Counted from the stretch's first letter, positions 40,501 through 48,693 are shown. The stretch is 58,834 nucleotides of DNA from Oscillospiraceae bacterium (GCA_017412765.1 JAFPWN010000062.1:1-58834); one strand, 5' to 3'. Program-made: numbers and translations. Notes: a model not told the origin generated them from the letters alone.

Positions 40501-41505
40501 GTCTGCGCGCTCCTTCTGACGGGCTTTACGATGCGCATGGCTGTCGGCGGCGCGATCACAAATCAGTTCAAGGAGATTTCGCTTTATGACGCGGCAGCGA
40601 CCTTCAACGCCGATATGCTGCCGGAGGTCGAAGAAGAGATTGAGTCTGAGATCGAGCGGGCGGGAGCTGAGTGCCTCGAGTTATATTATGCCCCGGCGAG
40701 CTTTTCTGTGGATGGTAAGCTCTGTGCCGCGAAACTTATCGCAGGCGATCTTGAGAAGGTCCGGGATTACTTCGCCTTCGGCGGAGCGCCGGATGAATAC
40801 GGGCTCATAATCAACGTTCGTACGTCGGAGAAAAGAAATCTCGCTGTCGGAGATACCGTTACGATGTATGACGACGGTATGAAGCCTTTTGAGGCGAAGG
40901 TAGTCAAAACATACGACAACTATATCGGCACCGAGATGCTTATGAGCGAGGAAAGCTACAAGGCGGTGTTCGGAGAATACGCGAAGAAGAACGCCTACTT
41001 CATAAAAGGAGAGAACGTCGCTCAGCTCGGAGAGAAGCTGAAGAATATAGCCGGTTTTGTGAGCTTCACCGACGTAGGAGCGGTGCGTGACGGCTACGAG
41101 AGAATGGCGTCGGTACTTAACGTCGTAGCGGTGCTTCTTACAGTCGTCGCGGGCGCGATGGCGTATTTTATCCTGCTGAACCTCATAAATATGTACATAA
41201 GTCAGAAAAAGCGCGAGCTGACCATTATGCGCGTCAACGGCTTTACGGTCAGAGAGGTCAAAAACTACGTCGCGCGCGAGTCGATAGCGACGACGATCCT
41301 CGGTATTGCCATCGGCTCCGTCGGCGGGGTGATGTTCGCGCAAAGGGTAGTGCTTCTCATAGAAACCGCAACGTCAAGGTTTTTGAGAGAGATACAGTGG
41401 CCCGCCGTAATTGCCGCGATAGTGATAACGGCAGGCTTCATAGCCGCGATAAACGCCTTCGCGCTGAGAAAAATCAGAGATCTCAGGCTGACGGACGTTC
41501 AGTAG
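37567..41505 (+). CDS. Large FtsX-like ABC permease with long coiled-coil extracellular region
   Basis: This 1312-residue protein has a first membrane helix at 15-35 and then a MacB-type extracellular domain (to about 250). Next is an acidic, repetitive coiled coil of nearly 200 residues (units like ADGRAELDDG, DAKRQLDAAK, ESGKAELDEA), a globular stretch, and a second coiled coil (ADYEAGKEQYEEGEASY). Two FtsX membrane blocks follow (about 800-900 and 965-1310; KRELTIMRVNGFTVREVKNY). It probably couples ATP hydrolysis to a force on an extracellular or wall partner, or exports a peptide or lipid. The ATPase upstream is its motor. Confidence 0.9.
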   Translation: MKRTQLIDALRNIRKERVSWISILVIAALAVMAYLGINFGADAIAHNGDLYYEKANFRDVEIISTKLITEDDLSAVRSAAGITDVEGIYFTSGRAVCGEVSENVDVISLSERINVPIIVEGRLPENENECAVEQDVAAAMGIGTGAAVSVRNDSGEPAIFLKTGEFTVVGIVWHADNPIMQSVVTGNRYVIVRDSAFDTEALGGAYMRAFAKAQSTEGLKYVTDEYIAAASSASEAIRAIADVRERLRTAEIRGAYSDEITAAEGRIADAEKTLADGRAELDDGWREYRDGEKKLADAKVEIEDNEKKLAEAEEELESGRQELDSARAQLADAKRQLDAAKREIDAGEKEYEDGADKLEEAKRQLEDGKAQLDEGRAELDEAKSQLEEAESELESGKAELDEARAEIEKNEKLLEDGKRELDNGEAELDAAFRELEAGREELEEGWKQIEELKENAREIIKDALITVIEAASADPSRRDELLNVVADIKWAEPEIRVNVLRSDLRAMDFKVTDSVTIDLAAVYDAVKNAEDLIPVIRNALEAVKDNLPLSDEEESAVNDAITNLYIAEFAAEPVGQIYDNLEAWDAGHEKYLSGVSAYTAGLWDYRNAKALYEDGVRALEEGKKAYGEALEKYGQGLADYEAGKEQYEEGEASYAENNEKYEEALSEYEAGEKALAEAREELDRGIAEYEEGLRKYNASLRAYRDGERDYADGLEKYDEGALRLSEGKADYADGTAELAEALEKLESGERDYLDGEKELEEGMEKLAAAKREYSELDDCRWVVLDCEGNAGYLGIKDSADNMKALGITFALLFIFVAALVIYSTVGKIVEEQRKLVGATKALGLFNCEIFAKYLFFGITATLIGTVIGIILGYTLIQYIILRAYSTFYVYGTGVLSFLPGLTAAVTAAGCALTAVAVWAASSNLLKSTATKLMQEKTPEIKHKSSNKKSRLPLYTRLIILNMRTDLKRISVTVVSIAGVCALLLTGFTMRMAVGGAITNQFKEISLYDAAATFNADMLPEVEEEIESEIERAGAECLELYYAPASFSVDGKLCAAKLIAGDLEKVRDYFAFGGAPDEYGLIINVRTSEKRNLAVGDTVTMYDDGMKPFEAKVVKTYDNYIGTEMLMSEESYKAVFGEYAKKNAYFIKGENVAQLGEKLKNIAGFVSFTDVGAVRDGYERMASVLNVVAVLLTVVAGAMAYFILLNLINMYISQKKRELTIMRVNGFTVREVKNYVARESIATTILGIAIGSVGGVMFAQRVVLLIETATSRFLREIQWPAVIAAIVITAGFIAAINAFALRKIRDLRLTDVQ

Positions 41506-41563
41506 ACAAGGCGTTCGGCGCTGACTGTGCGCGGTCATGCGCGTCAGATATGAATAATAAGCA

Positions 41564-41695
41564 GCGGACGCAATGCGCTGGGCAGTCGGCGCGGGAATCG
41601 TAAACGGCGGCGAAGGAATGCTCGAGCCGAATAACAACGCGACGCGCGCTCAGGTCGCACAGATAGTTCTTAACTGCGAGTCGGTCCGGAAATAA
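41564..41695 (+). pseudogene. C-terminal end of an S-layer-homology domain (fragment A)
   Basis: The frame AMRWAVGAGIVNGGEGMLEP, then NNNATRAQVAQIVLN, is the second half of an SLH domain followed by a stop at 41693-41695. There is no start or upstream part. It is the tail of a lost surface protein placed behind the FtsX gene. Confidence 0.75.
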
Positions 41696-41710
41696 TATGT
41701 TCGCAATAAT

Positions 41711-41740
41711 AACAGCAGCCTTCGAGGATAGGCTGCTGTT
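41711..41740 (+). terminator. Hairpin of repeat A
   Basis: A perfect 11-bp stem (AACAGCAGCCT / AGGCTGCTGTT) with an 8-base loop, 15 bp past the SLH stop. Few T follow; it probably terminated the lost gene and may now serve the FtsX gene. Confidence 0.55.
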
Positions 41741-41780
41741 GATTTATATGGTTGTTATGACGAATATGCGAGCAGACGTT

Positions 41781-41996
41781 ATGATACGCGCAGGGGTCTG
41801 GTCAGGGGTGGAAAACGCGAGAGCAAAGGGGCGGCGCATCGGCAGGCCGCAGATGACCGCCGACGATATTCCCGCCGCGTTCCTTCGCTATTACCCTGCG
41901 AATAAGGCAGGGGCGTTGAATGTGTCGGAACTTGCGAGGGTATGCGATTTGAGCAGAACGACGGTTTATAAGTATATTGGGCTTTTGGAGGAATAA
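41781..41996 (+). pseudogene. Serine recombinase (resolvase) C-terminal fragment
   Basis: The frame from 41781 reads ARAKGRRIGRPQ, the conserved end of the resolvase catalytic domain, followed by a helix-turn-helix (LNVSELARVCDLSRTTVYKY) and a stop. The catalytic serine half is absent; the frame upstream is repeat A. Only the DNA-binding end of the recombinase survives. Confidence 0.75.
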
Positions 41997-42000
41997 TCTG

Positions 42001-42801
42001 TCAATTACAACCACATAGCCAAGATAATATTTCTCTACATTTTTCATAAGAAGGAAACCCCTTCTTTCCTACTTCCCCGCCAGTCAAATAGCCCGACGAT
42101 TTTGCTGTTGCCACATATTCTATCATTTCGCTTGCGGTTAAACTCACTTCATCCACAACCATTATTTGCTTCTTTTCTTCGTTTAAATACTTATTAATTC
42201 TTGATTTCTGAGCAAGTTTGAATTGTTCATCACTTAGTTGAATTTTATATATCGTGTTATCTTTACAAACCAACCTATAGTGTCCTGTTTTTTCCTTGCC
42301 TGCCACATAGTAATTACCGCCTGTTGTATAAGTGCCACCAGTAGTGATGCCTCCAACTGTAACAGCTCCAATATGCAATTTTTCAGGTTCATACTTCACT
42401 ACAGGATTATAATCATCCATGATCGTGACGATTTTACCTACATCCATTTTTCTCTCTTTTACAACCAGTGTTCCTTTTTCTATGAAATAACAACCGATTT
42501 CAGATTCTTTTAAGCCCTTTTGTGCTTTAATACCTATAATGAAGAAAATAATCCCGAAAAGTGTAAGAAAGGCACCTATAGTATTATGCTCCTTTGAAAA
42601 CACCATTATAAATCCAACGACAGCTGCAATCCCCCCCGCCACAATTATTAGCCCATAACTTAGCTCTTCGTTTTTCTCCAGTGTTGCTTTGAATTTCTCT
42701 GACGGGGTTCCTCCAAATGCGCCCAATGCTTTTCGTGCAAAAACAATTAATCCTATTAAAAATACAAGAAGTACAATTATTTCTATTATATCTCCTATCA
42801 T
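42001..42801 (-). CDS. Membrane protein with cytoplasmic/soluble C-terminal domain, unknown
   Basis: About 266 residues. Three or so hydrophobic segments in the first 100 residues (EIIVLLVFLIGLIVFARKA, GLIIVAGGIAAVVGFIMVF, FLTLFGIIFFIIGI) are followed by a soluble part with a Gly/Thr-rich turn region (GGITTGGTYTTGGNYYVAG) and a charged helical end. I recognise no family. ATG 42801 has AAAGGAGA and overlaps the upstream small gene by ATGA. The region is clearly more A/T-rich than the core genes around it, suggesting recent acquisition. Confidence 0.6.
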   Translation of the reverse strand: MIGDIIEIIVLLVFLIGLIVFARKALGAFGGTPSEKFKATLEKNEELSYGLIIVAGGIAAVVGFIMVFSKEHNTIGAFLTLFGIIFFIIGIKAQKGLKESEIGCYFIEKGTLVVKERKMDVGKIVTIMDDYNPVVKYEPEKLHIGAVTVGGITTGGTYTTGGNYYVAGKEKTGHYRLVCKDNTIYKIQLSDEQFKLAQKSRINKYLNEEKKQIMVVDEVSLTASEMIEYVATAKSSGYLTGGEVGKKGFPSYEKCREILSWLCGCN

Positions 42802-43007
42802 TGCGTATTTTTCTCCTTTCCAAGCTTTTCTTCTCTCTTGTTTAGACAATATTTACACAATCCTGCTGACTGATTTCCGAAAAACGCACGAGCGTCTTCT
42901 TCGGTAAAAAACGCTTTCCACTCCTTCGGATGGGGATTTGTAAAATGGCAATAGCCGATAATGTGGATTTTTCCGTTCTGTGGATTTAGCACATAGTTTT
43001 TTCCCAT
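42798..43007 (-). CDS. Small Cys/His protein of 69 residues
   Basis: A small basic protein with GYCHFTNPHPKEWKAFFTEE and a later CKYC motif, giving two Cys pairs that could hold a metal, similar in style to Ada-type metal-binding segments found on surface-exposed or nuclease proteins. AGGGAG precedes ATG 43007. It is translated together with the membrane protein downstream (4-bp overlap). Confidence 0.55.
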   Translation of the reverse strand: MGKNYVLNPQNGKIHIIGYCHFTNPHPKEWKAFFTEEDARAFFGNQSAGLCKYCLNKREEKLGKEKNTQ

Positions 43008-43036
43008 TTGAATCTCCCTCTTTCATCAAATAAAAA

Positions 43037-43062
43037 AGTGGCGCAAGCCGAAGCCGCGCCAC
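43037..43062. terminator. Small hairpin upstream of the 43007 gene
   Basis: GTGGCGC...GCGCCAC forms a 7-bp stem with a short loop just before the minus-strand pair, after a run of A. It could be a terminator for leftward readthrough from the hairpin element at 43088 or part of the leader. Confidence 0.35.
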
Positions 43063-43087
43063 CGAAAAACGCACAGCCTCACTTGCT

Positions 43088-43193
43088 GCCACACAATCAT
43101 TATGGTCATACACAAGGATGCCAAAATGGAGGGTGCGTTTTTACCAAAGGTAAAAACACATCCTTGCTATGACCAAGTATTAGATTGTGTGGC
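43088..43193. repeat. Long imperfect palindrome (106 bp)
   Basis: The outer arms GCCACACAATC (43088-43098) and GATTGTGTGGC (43183-43193) are perfect reverse complements. Further in, TGGTCATA pairs with TATGACCA, CAAGGATG with CATCCTTG, and the apex GTTTTTACC-AAA-GGTAAAAAC is again perfect. One long folded arm with small bulges results. It sits in the 300-bp gap between divergent genes. It may be a non-autonomous element or a structured RNA. Confidence 0.7.
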
Positions 43194-43307
43194 AAAATTA
43201 TTTTATCACATCTTTATTAAGAATACAATCGATAATTAGCAATATTCCTTTTTTTCTGTCTCGCTCTGTGCTACAATAACATCAATCCAACAGCGGAGGG
43301 GCAGACG

Positions 43308-43739
43308 ATGAACAGGAACAACGGAAGAAAGATAGCGGTCAGACTGCTTGCCTTGCGTGATTTTCTCTATGCCAACGCCGACCAAAAGCACGCGGTCACG
43401 ACTGAGGCAATAATGGAATACTACCGAAGCAAGGAATTTGAGAATACGAGCCTCAAAACTGTTTATAACGACCTTCACGCCATACAGGGAGACGACCACA
43501 AGGTAGATGTAGCCTATGACGAAAAAGCGAAGGGCTGGCTTTTGTATAATCCGCCCTTTGAAGCCTATGAGCTGCGCCTTATCGTCGATAGCGTCCAAGC
43601 GTCCAAATTCATCACGCAGACTGAGGCCAAGAGGCTCACGAAGAAGATACAGCAGCATTTCGGCAGCGGACGCAATGCGATGGGCAGTCGGCGCGGGTAT
43701 CGTAAACGGCAGCGGCGAAGGAATGCTCGAGCCGAATAA
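43308..43739 (+). pseudogene. WYL-type regulator, truncated after the N-terminal part
   Basis: ATG 43308 follows GGAGGGG. The first 118 residues match the N-terminus of WYL-domain regulators (RKIAVRLLALRDFLYANAD, TSLKTVYNDLHAIQ, FEAYELRLIVDSVQASKFIT). At 43663 the gene runs into repeat B, and only 25 unrelated residues follow before a stop. The WYL ligand-binding domain (normally to about residue 300) is gone. The helix-turn-helix part could still bind DNA. Confidence 0.75.
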
Positions 43740-43800
43740 TAACGCGACGCGCGCGCAGGTCGCTCAGATAGTTCTGAACTGCGAGTCGGTCCGGAGATAA
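43666..43800 (+). pseudogene. C-terminal end of an S-layer-homology domain (fragment B)
   Basis: The frame AMRWAVGAGIVNGSGEGMLE, then PNNNATRAQVAQIVLN, is the same SLH tail as fragment A with Ser-Gly for Gly at one place, ending at TAA 43798-43800. There is no start. It overlaps the truncated WYL gene in another frame. Confidence 0.75.
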
Positions 43801-43815
43801 TATGTTCGCAATAAT

Positions 43816-43845
43816 AACAGCAGCCTTCGAGGATAGGCTGCTGTT
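43816..43845 (+). terminator. Hairpin of repeat B
   Basis: The same 11-bp perfect stem as in repeat A, here followed by GTTTTAT, so a better terminator than copy A. Confidence 0.6.
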
Positions 43846-43984
43846 GTTTTATATGGTTGTTATGACGAATATGCGAGCAGACGTTAGCGTAAATTTGCAG
43901 GATTGTTTATTTGAAAAGACTGAATATTTGTGATAGAATCAGTATATATCATCTGCAAATCCCTATAAGTTGGAGGGCAGCTTC

Positions 43985-46900
43985 ATGAAAACCGGACTTC
44001 AGAAAACACTTGCAATAATACTCAGCCTTATTATTGTGCTGGGCATAGTCCCGGCACAGGCGTTTGCCGACGGAGAGCCGAACGAGATCGTAATGCTCGA
44101 GGGTGAAGTCATATCGGGCTTTGCTGCGGGCAAAGAGACCTTTTCGAGCGCTCCCGAGATCGCGTGGGTAGACGGCGACGGTAATCTGAACGCACTGAAA
44201 GAGGGCGTCGCCACGGTCACTGTGAACGGAGATGAATACAGTGTAACCGTAAACGACTATTCCGACGGCTCGGAGGTGGTCGGTCAGCTCAAGATCCTTG
44301 CCAGATTCAACGATTCCATGCAGTTTTATGACGGACACGTGTATCTGCTCTTTACGTCCTATCAGGACGGCGTTGAGATAACGGTAGACGATCTCTACGC
44401 GGGATACGATATTTCGGACGCATACTACACGGATATAAGAAAGGACGTCTCAAACGGTTCTCATCGCACCGGGACTGATACTGACAGGTACTTTACGCTC
44501 AGATACGGCAGCAATACAACAGTGCTCGACCGCGGCGAGATAGTAACTATCGGAATGTACCGTGATTTTGGTTTGTCCGTTGCGGATGCAGCCCTCGGAT
44601 GCCTCAAAAACAGCTCGGCTTGGGGAAAGCTGAGCGACGAAGCAAAGACTGTTGCCATTGATACGTTTCTCGAGGTCATAGAGAGCGAAAAGATCGACGA
44701 AGCTGCGCTTTTTGATAGCCTTTTCGGACTGGCGGGCAGCGCGGGAAACCTGAAATTTGAGGACTGGCTGGACGGAAAAGTGAACGGCGGCGTCTGCTTT
44801 AACCGCGAGCTGTATAACCAGAAGCTTGAATACGATCAATTTGAAAACGTCACGTATGAGCTTGATATAACCGAAAATCAGCTTGAAGCTCTTATTGGCA
44901 CGCTCGGCGGAAATCTCAACAACTTCTCAATTTTGAAAAACAGCTGCGTGACCGTCGCCCTCAGAGCCTGGAACGCCGCGGTCGGAATGAGAGACGGCGA
45001 GAGGACGGCGTATTACCTTGAGCCTGAGGGCAGCGGCGTTTTTTCGCTCATCGACGCGCCTAAGACGGTAAAGACTAATATCACCGAGAGGCTTCCGGGC
45101 CATTACCTGAACAGCTCCGATGGAGTTGAGGAGCCTTCCGCCGGATATTATGACGGGCAGGCGGGCGAGTGGGTCTACGTAAGCGCGCCGGAAGAGATGG
45201 AGCTTGAAGCTGAAGAGCCCGCTGAGGAGGACGACAAAAAGCTTACGATAACTGTCAGCGGAGCGCCGGACAGCTATGCAAAAATTTATTATTTTTCCGG
45301 TGAAGACGAGATTGAAATACATAGCGATGAGGATATTCCCGCTGCTGGAACGGAGATATATATAATCGCCGGAGATCATAAGACCGAAGGCCGATATTTA
45401 GATGAGATAACGCTCAACGACGAATTGCTGCTGCCGGAGGAGGACGGAAGCTACAAGCTGACGATCCCTGAGGAGAAGGCGGAGCTTTCAATCAGATATT
45501 CGAGCTATACGGCAAGAGCGAAGGGCGAGCAATCTATTCAGTGCTTTGTGGGAGATACTCTTGACATAGGCGATTACGTAGAGCTGTATGCAGGGGATGA
45601 GCAGATCGATATTTCCGATGGGTCGGCAGTCTGGTTCGGCGCTGAATTCAGCGAGGCTATTGAGTACGGCAACGACGATCATACCGTATTGAGGGCAGCC
45701 TGCGAGGGCGACACAATCGCGTTTGTGAAAATGAAGGACGGCGAATCTGCCATCAGTCTCTTCGCCGTGCATATTTTCCCGGCGGACGGCAGCGTGGTAC
45801 CGTTAACGTGGGAAACGAACGGAAACGGAACGGTCAGCCTTTACAGCAATTATGACGGCTCGCAGTCGGCTGTCAGCTATTCCGGCTATTACGTCAGAAA
45901 AGGCGCGGAAATAACGTACGAAGCTTACGCGCTCGACGACCATCTCCTGACGGAAATAATAGTAAACGGCGTTTCCATCGCCCCCGGCGAGCCGATCGTT
46001 ATCGGCGAGGAAGGCGTGAACGTTGAGTTCGTTTTCTCGCCCGTTTCGGTCTACGGAGTTCCTGAGATGATCGAGCTTCCTTCAGCCGGAGATACCTTCA
46101 GGCTTGAGCCATACGTACTCGGTGAGGACGGAAACAAGCCCTTTGCCGATGTGGAATACAGCTACGAATCATTGGACGGGCTTGTTGAGATAGATGAGGA
46201 CGGCATGGTCAGAATAGCCGGAGAGATACCGAAGGGCGGCAAAGCGGTTCCGGTCATAGTGAATGTAAAATTCGGAAACAGCGGCCTTAAAGTGTACAGC
46301 AAGGTGATCGTCGGCAATTACGACGGAGAAAGAATCGTCGGAAAAGCGACTATTGCGACAAGAAAGTTTACATTGAGCCAGCTTCTCGCTACCCATGCTT
46401 ACGTTTCGTTTACTCCCTACGACTACACCGACCTGTCCGTAAACTACTACCGGTACTACAAGCCCAGTGAGGCGTATCTTGCCCTCATGCGCGACTACGC
46501 CAATAACAGAGATAACTACCCGTCTGACCCGGCGGTCATTTCCGATGAGATATACATTGAAAACCGCGAGGGGTATTTTGATATTCTTGAGGGAGGCAAT
46601 GGACCGGAAGCCGTGAAGCTCTCGCTGAAGCCCGGCGAGACCGTGACCTTCACAAGCTATCCCTACGAAGAATCCAAGTGGCAGATGGTGAGCGACGCTG
46701 TCAAAAACGGACAGATCTCATCGAGCGCGGCTGCGAAAATGTTTGTCGATCAGCTTGAAAAATACCTGAACGATGAAGAATTTGACAGACCGGAACTGTT
46801 TGACAGCCTGATCTCAACGCTTGCGGAAGTTATCATGTCCATCTATTCGACGGGAACAAACCCGGCGGACGGCTTGACCAAAGGAGGCATAACGCTGGGC

Positions 46901-48649
46901 AGAGAGTTTTTTACGCAGTTTGCAAGCACTACGAGGTATTCTTTCTGCGATTACTTCACCGTTGAGATTACCGCTGATGAGCTTGCGGCAATGGAGAATT
47001 ACCTGTCGGTTGAGAGCAGCAACAGCTACTCGCTGCTTATCGGCAACTGCGTTTCCGCGTCAAGGAATATATGGAACGCCGCGATGTACGATCGCCCGGA
47101 GCTTCAGGTAAAAACCTCGCGCTTCGGATTATTCGACGACCCCGAGGTGCTGCGACAGTCGATCTTCAGCCTGAATTCTCCCGACGGAGAGCGCGGGACA
47201 GATTATTATCCGCGTATCGAGTCACACATAGCTTCTTTTGACGCTAACGGCGGCGACGGCGCTATGGAGGACCAGTATTTTGCCGACAGCGTTTTTGCAG
47301 AGCTGAACCGCAATGCTTTTACAAGACGGGGCTATACTTTCGAGGGCTGGAATACCGATCGCTCCGGCAGCGGCGTTTATTACGCGGATGGCGAGAAAAT
47401 AGCGATCACTGCCGATCTCGAACTGTATGCGCAGTGGAGCCGAATCATCAATACGCCGCCGGCGGAATCAATAACCGACGCAGGTGAGGCGGGCGGAGAA
47501 AAAACCGAAGATGAAAACATAATCCCGATCCCACAAACTCAGGTGATTACCGTAAAGGGCAAAGACGGAGAGACCGCTTCCGTAACGATCGACCTCTCGT
47601 CGCTTTCGGAGGATATAACAGGCGTAACGATTCCCAAAGAGAAATTGGACGATCTCAGCGGGACTCTTATTATAAAGCTGCCGCAAAGCTCGGTGACGTT
47701 TGACGCAGCCGCTCTTGCTGAGATCAGAAGCCAGACGGAAGAGGATATTGTCCTGTGCGTCCGCATTGCAGCCGAGCAAAGCCTGAATGCGGCGCAGAAA
47801 AACGCCGTTTCGGATATAGACGTTCAGACCGTTTATGATATAAGCCTTTTATCCGGCGAGAAGCGCATAACTGATTTCGGTGGAGGAAGCGCTGCCGTTA
47901 AGGTCGGCTACGAGCTAAAAGCCGATCAAAAGTCTGAGGGACTCGAGGTCTGGTACGTATCGGATGACGGCAGCACAGAAAGGATCCCTGCGGCAGCAGG
48001 ATCCGGTTTCATAACCTTCAGCGTAAATCATTTTTCAAACTACGTCGTTGCATATAACGCCGACAGCACAGCTCTCTGCGAGAAGAATGGAGCTTGTCCG
48101 GCATCGGCTTTCACAGATCTTGACCTGAACGCCTGGTACCATGACGGAATCCACTGGGCGCTGAAAAACGGCATCGTCAACGGATACGATAACGGCTTGT
48201 TCGGAGCAAACGACGCCGCAAGCAGAGCGATGGTAGTTACGATGCTTTATCGCATAGAGGGCGAGCCTGCGGTCGAAGGCGACGTTCGGTTCTCGGACGT
48301 TTCGGACGGAATGTGGTATACCGATCCTATAAAGTGGGCGGTATCAGCAGGCATCGTAAGAGGATACGGCGACGGAACCTTCGGCGTGTCGGACGATATA
48401 ACGAGAGAGCAGCTTGCCGCGATACTATATCGCTATGCGAAACTGAAAGGAAGAGCGTCCGGCGAGGTCTGGTCATATAAACTTGAATTTTCTGATGCCG
48501 ACGAGGTTTCCGATTGGGCATATGAGGCGATGTGCTGGGTGAGCATGAACGGAGTAATCCGGGGTACGGGGAATAATATGCTCTCGCCAAAGACCGGAGC
48601 GGATCGCGCGCAGACTGTGACCATGCTCAGGAGATATTTTGAAAAATAA
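43985..48649 (+). CDS. Large secreted SLH surface protein with two related His/Cys domains
   Basis: A 1554-residue protein with a signal peptide (residues 1-28, AQAFA). Two long domains each start with a His in a beta-type stretch (DGHVYLLF, H118; THAYVSF, H804) and end with Asn-Cys plus a helix (KNSCVTVALRAWNAA, C321; GNCVSASRNIWNAA, C1022). The order His-then-Cys is that of permuted papain/NlpC-P60-like proteins. Between and after them lie Ig-like segments, one InlB-type repeat (about 1083-1148, GYTFEGWNTD) and three SLH domains (about 1371-1554) that bind wall polysaccharide. A peptidase, amidase or transferase role at the cell surface is inferred. GGAGGG precedes ATG 43985. Confidence 0.85.
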   Translation: MKTGLQKTLAIILSLIIVLGIVPAQAFADGEPNEIVMLEGEVISGFAAGKETFSSAPEIAWVDGDGNLNALKEGVATVTVNGDEYSVTVNDYSDGSEVVGQLKILARFNDSMQFYDGHVYLLFTSYQDGVEITVDDLYAGYDISDAYYTDIRKDVSNGSHRTGTDTDRYFTLRYGSNTTVLDRGEIVTIGMYRDFGLSVADAALGCLKNSSAWGKLSDEAKTVAIDTFLEVIESEKIDEAALFDSLFGLAGSAGNLKFEDWLDGKVNGGVCFNRELYNQKLEYDQFENVTYELDITENQLEALIGTLGGNLNNFSILKNSCVTVALRAWNAAVGMRDGERTAYYLEPEGSGVFSLIDAPKTVKTNITERLPGHYLNSSDGVEEPSAGYYDGQAGEWVYVSAPEEMELEAEEPAEEDDKKLTITVSGAPDSYAKIYYFSGEDEIEIHSDEDIPAAGTEIYIIAGDHKTEGRYLDEITLNDELLLPEEDGSYKLTIPEEKAELSIRYSSYTARAKGEQSIQCFVGDTLDIGDYVELYAGDEQIDISDGSAVWFGAEFSEAIEYGNDDHTVLRAACEGDTIAFVKMKDGESAISLFAVHIFPADGSVVPLTWETNGNGTVSLYSNYDGSQSAVSYSGYYVRKGAEITYEAYALDDHLLTEIIVNGVSIAPGEPIVIGEEGVNVEFVFSPVSVYGVPEMIELPSAGDTFRLEPYVLGEDGNKPFADVEYSYESLDGLVEIDEDGMVRIAGEIPKGGKAVPVIVNVKFGNSGLKVYSKVIVGNYDGERIVGKATIATRKFTLSQLLATHAYVSFTPYDYTDLSVNYYRYYKPSEAYLALMRDYANNRDNYPSDPAVISDEIYIENREGYFDILEGGNGPEAVKLSLKPGETVTFTSYPYEESKWQMVSDAVKNGQISSSAAAKMFVDQLEKYLNDEEFDRPELFDSLISTLAEVIMSIYSTGTNPADGLTKGGITLGREFFTQFASTTRYSFCDYFTVEITADELAAMENYLSVESSNSYSLLIGNCVSASRNIWNAAMYDRPELQVKTSRFGLFDDPEVLRQSIFSLNSPDGERGTDYYPRIESHIASFDANGGDGAMEDQYFADSVFAELNRNAFTRRGYTFEGWNTDRSGSGVYYADGEKIAITADLELYAQWSRIINTPPAESITDAGEAGGEKTEDENIIPIPQTQVITVKGKDGETASVTIDLSSLSEDITGVTIPKEKLDDLSGTLIIKLPQSSVTFDAAALAEIRSQTEEDIVLCVRIAAEQSLNAAQKNAVSDIDVQTVYDISLLSGEKRITDFGGGSAAVKVGYELKADQKSEGLEVWYVSDDGSTERIPAAAGSGFITFSVNHFSNYVVAYNADSTALCEKNGACPASAFTDLDLNAWYHDGIHWALKNGIVNGYDNGLFGANDAASRAMVVTMLYRIEGEPAVEGDVRFSDVSDGMWYTDPIKWAVSAGIVRGYGDGTFGVSDDITREQLAAILYRYAKLKGRASGEVWSYKLEFSDADEVSDWAYEAMCWVSMNGVIRGTGNNMLSPKTGADRAQTVTMLRRYFEK

Positions 48650-48665
48650 GCAAATACAGCTTAAT

Positions 48666-48693
48666 GCCCCTCTCCCGACAGCGGGAGAGGGGC
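48666..48693 (+). terminator. Perfect hairpin after the SLH gene
   Basis: A 12-bp perfect stem (GCCCCTCTCCCG / CGGGAGAGGGGC) with a 4-base loop, 16 bp after the stop codon. There is no T-run; such G/C palindromes are often dispersed repeats that protect mRNA ends. Confidence 0.55.

Larger units (their letters stand above)
41561..41781. repeat. Direct repeat A (221 bp) carrying an SLH tail and a hairpin
   Basis: Nearly identical to 43663-43886. Shared features in order: the joint GCAGCGGACGCAATGCG, the end of an SLH domain, the hairpin at 41711-41740, and the sequence ATGCGAGCAGACGTT. The copies differ by a few substitutions and one 3-bp indel. Confidence 0.85.
43663..43886. repeat. Direct repeat B (224 bp)
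   Basis: Second copy of the 41561-41781 repeat, about 2.1 kb downstream in the same orientation. Both copies start at the same joint and each interrupts or follows an unrelated gene. Confidence 0.85.

Noticed and set aside
41697-41780. N-terminal extension of the resolvase fragment within repeat A
   Set aside because: These codons are the repeat's hairpin and flank, also present in copy B where no resolvase follows, so they are not part of the recombinase.
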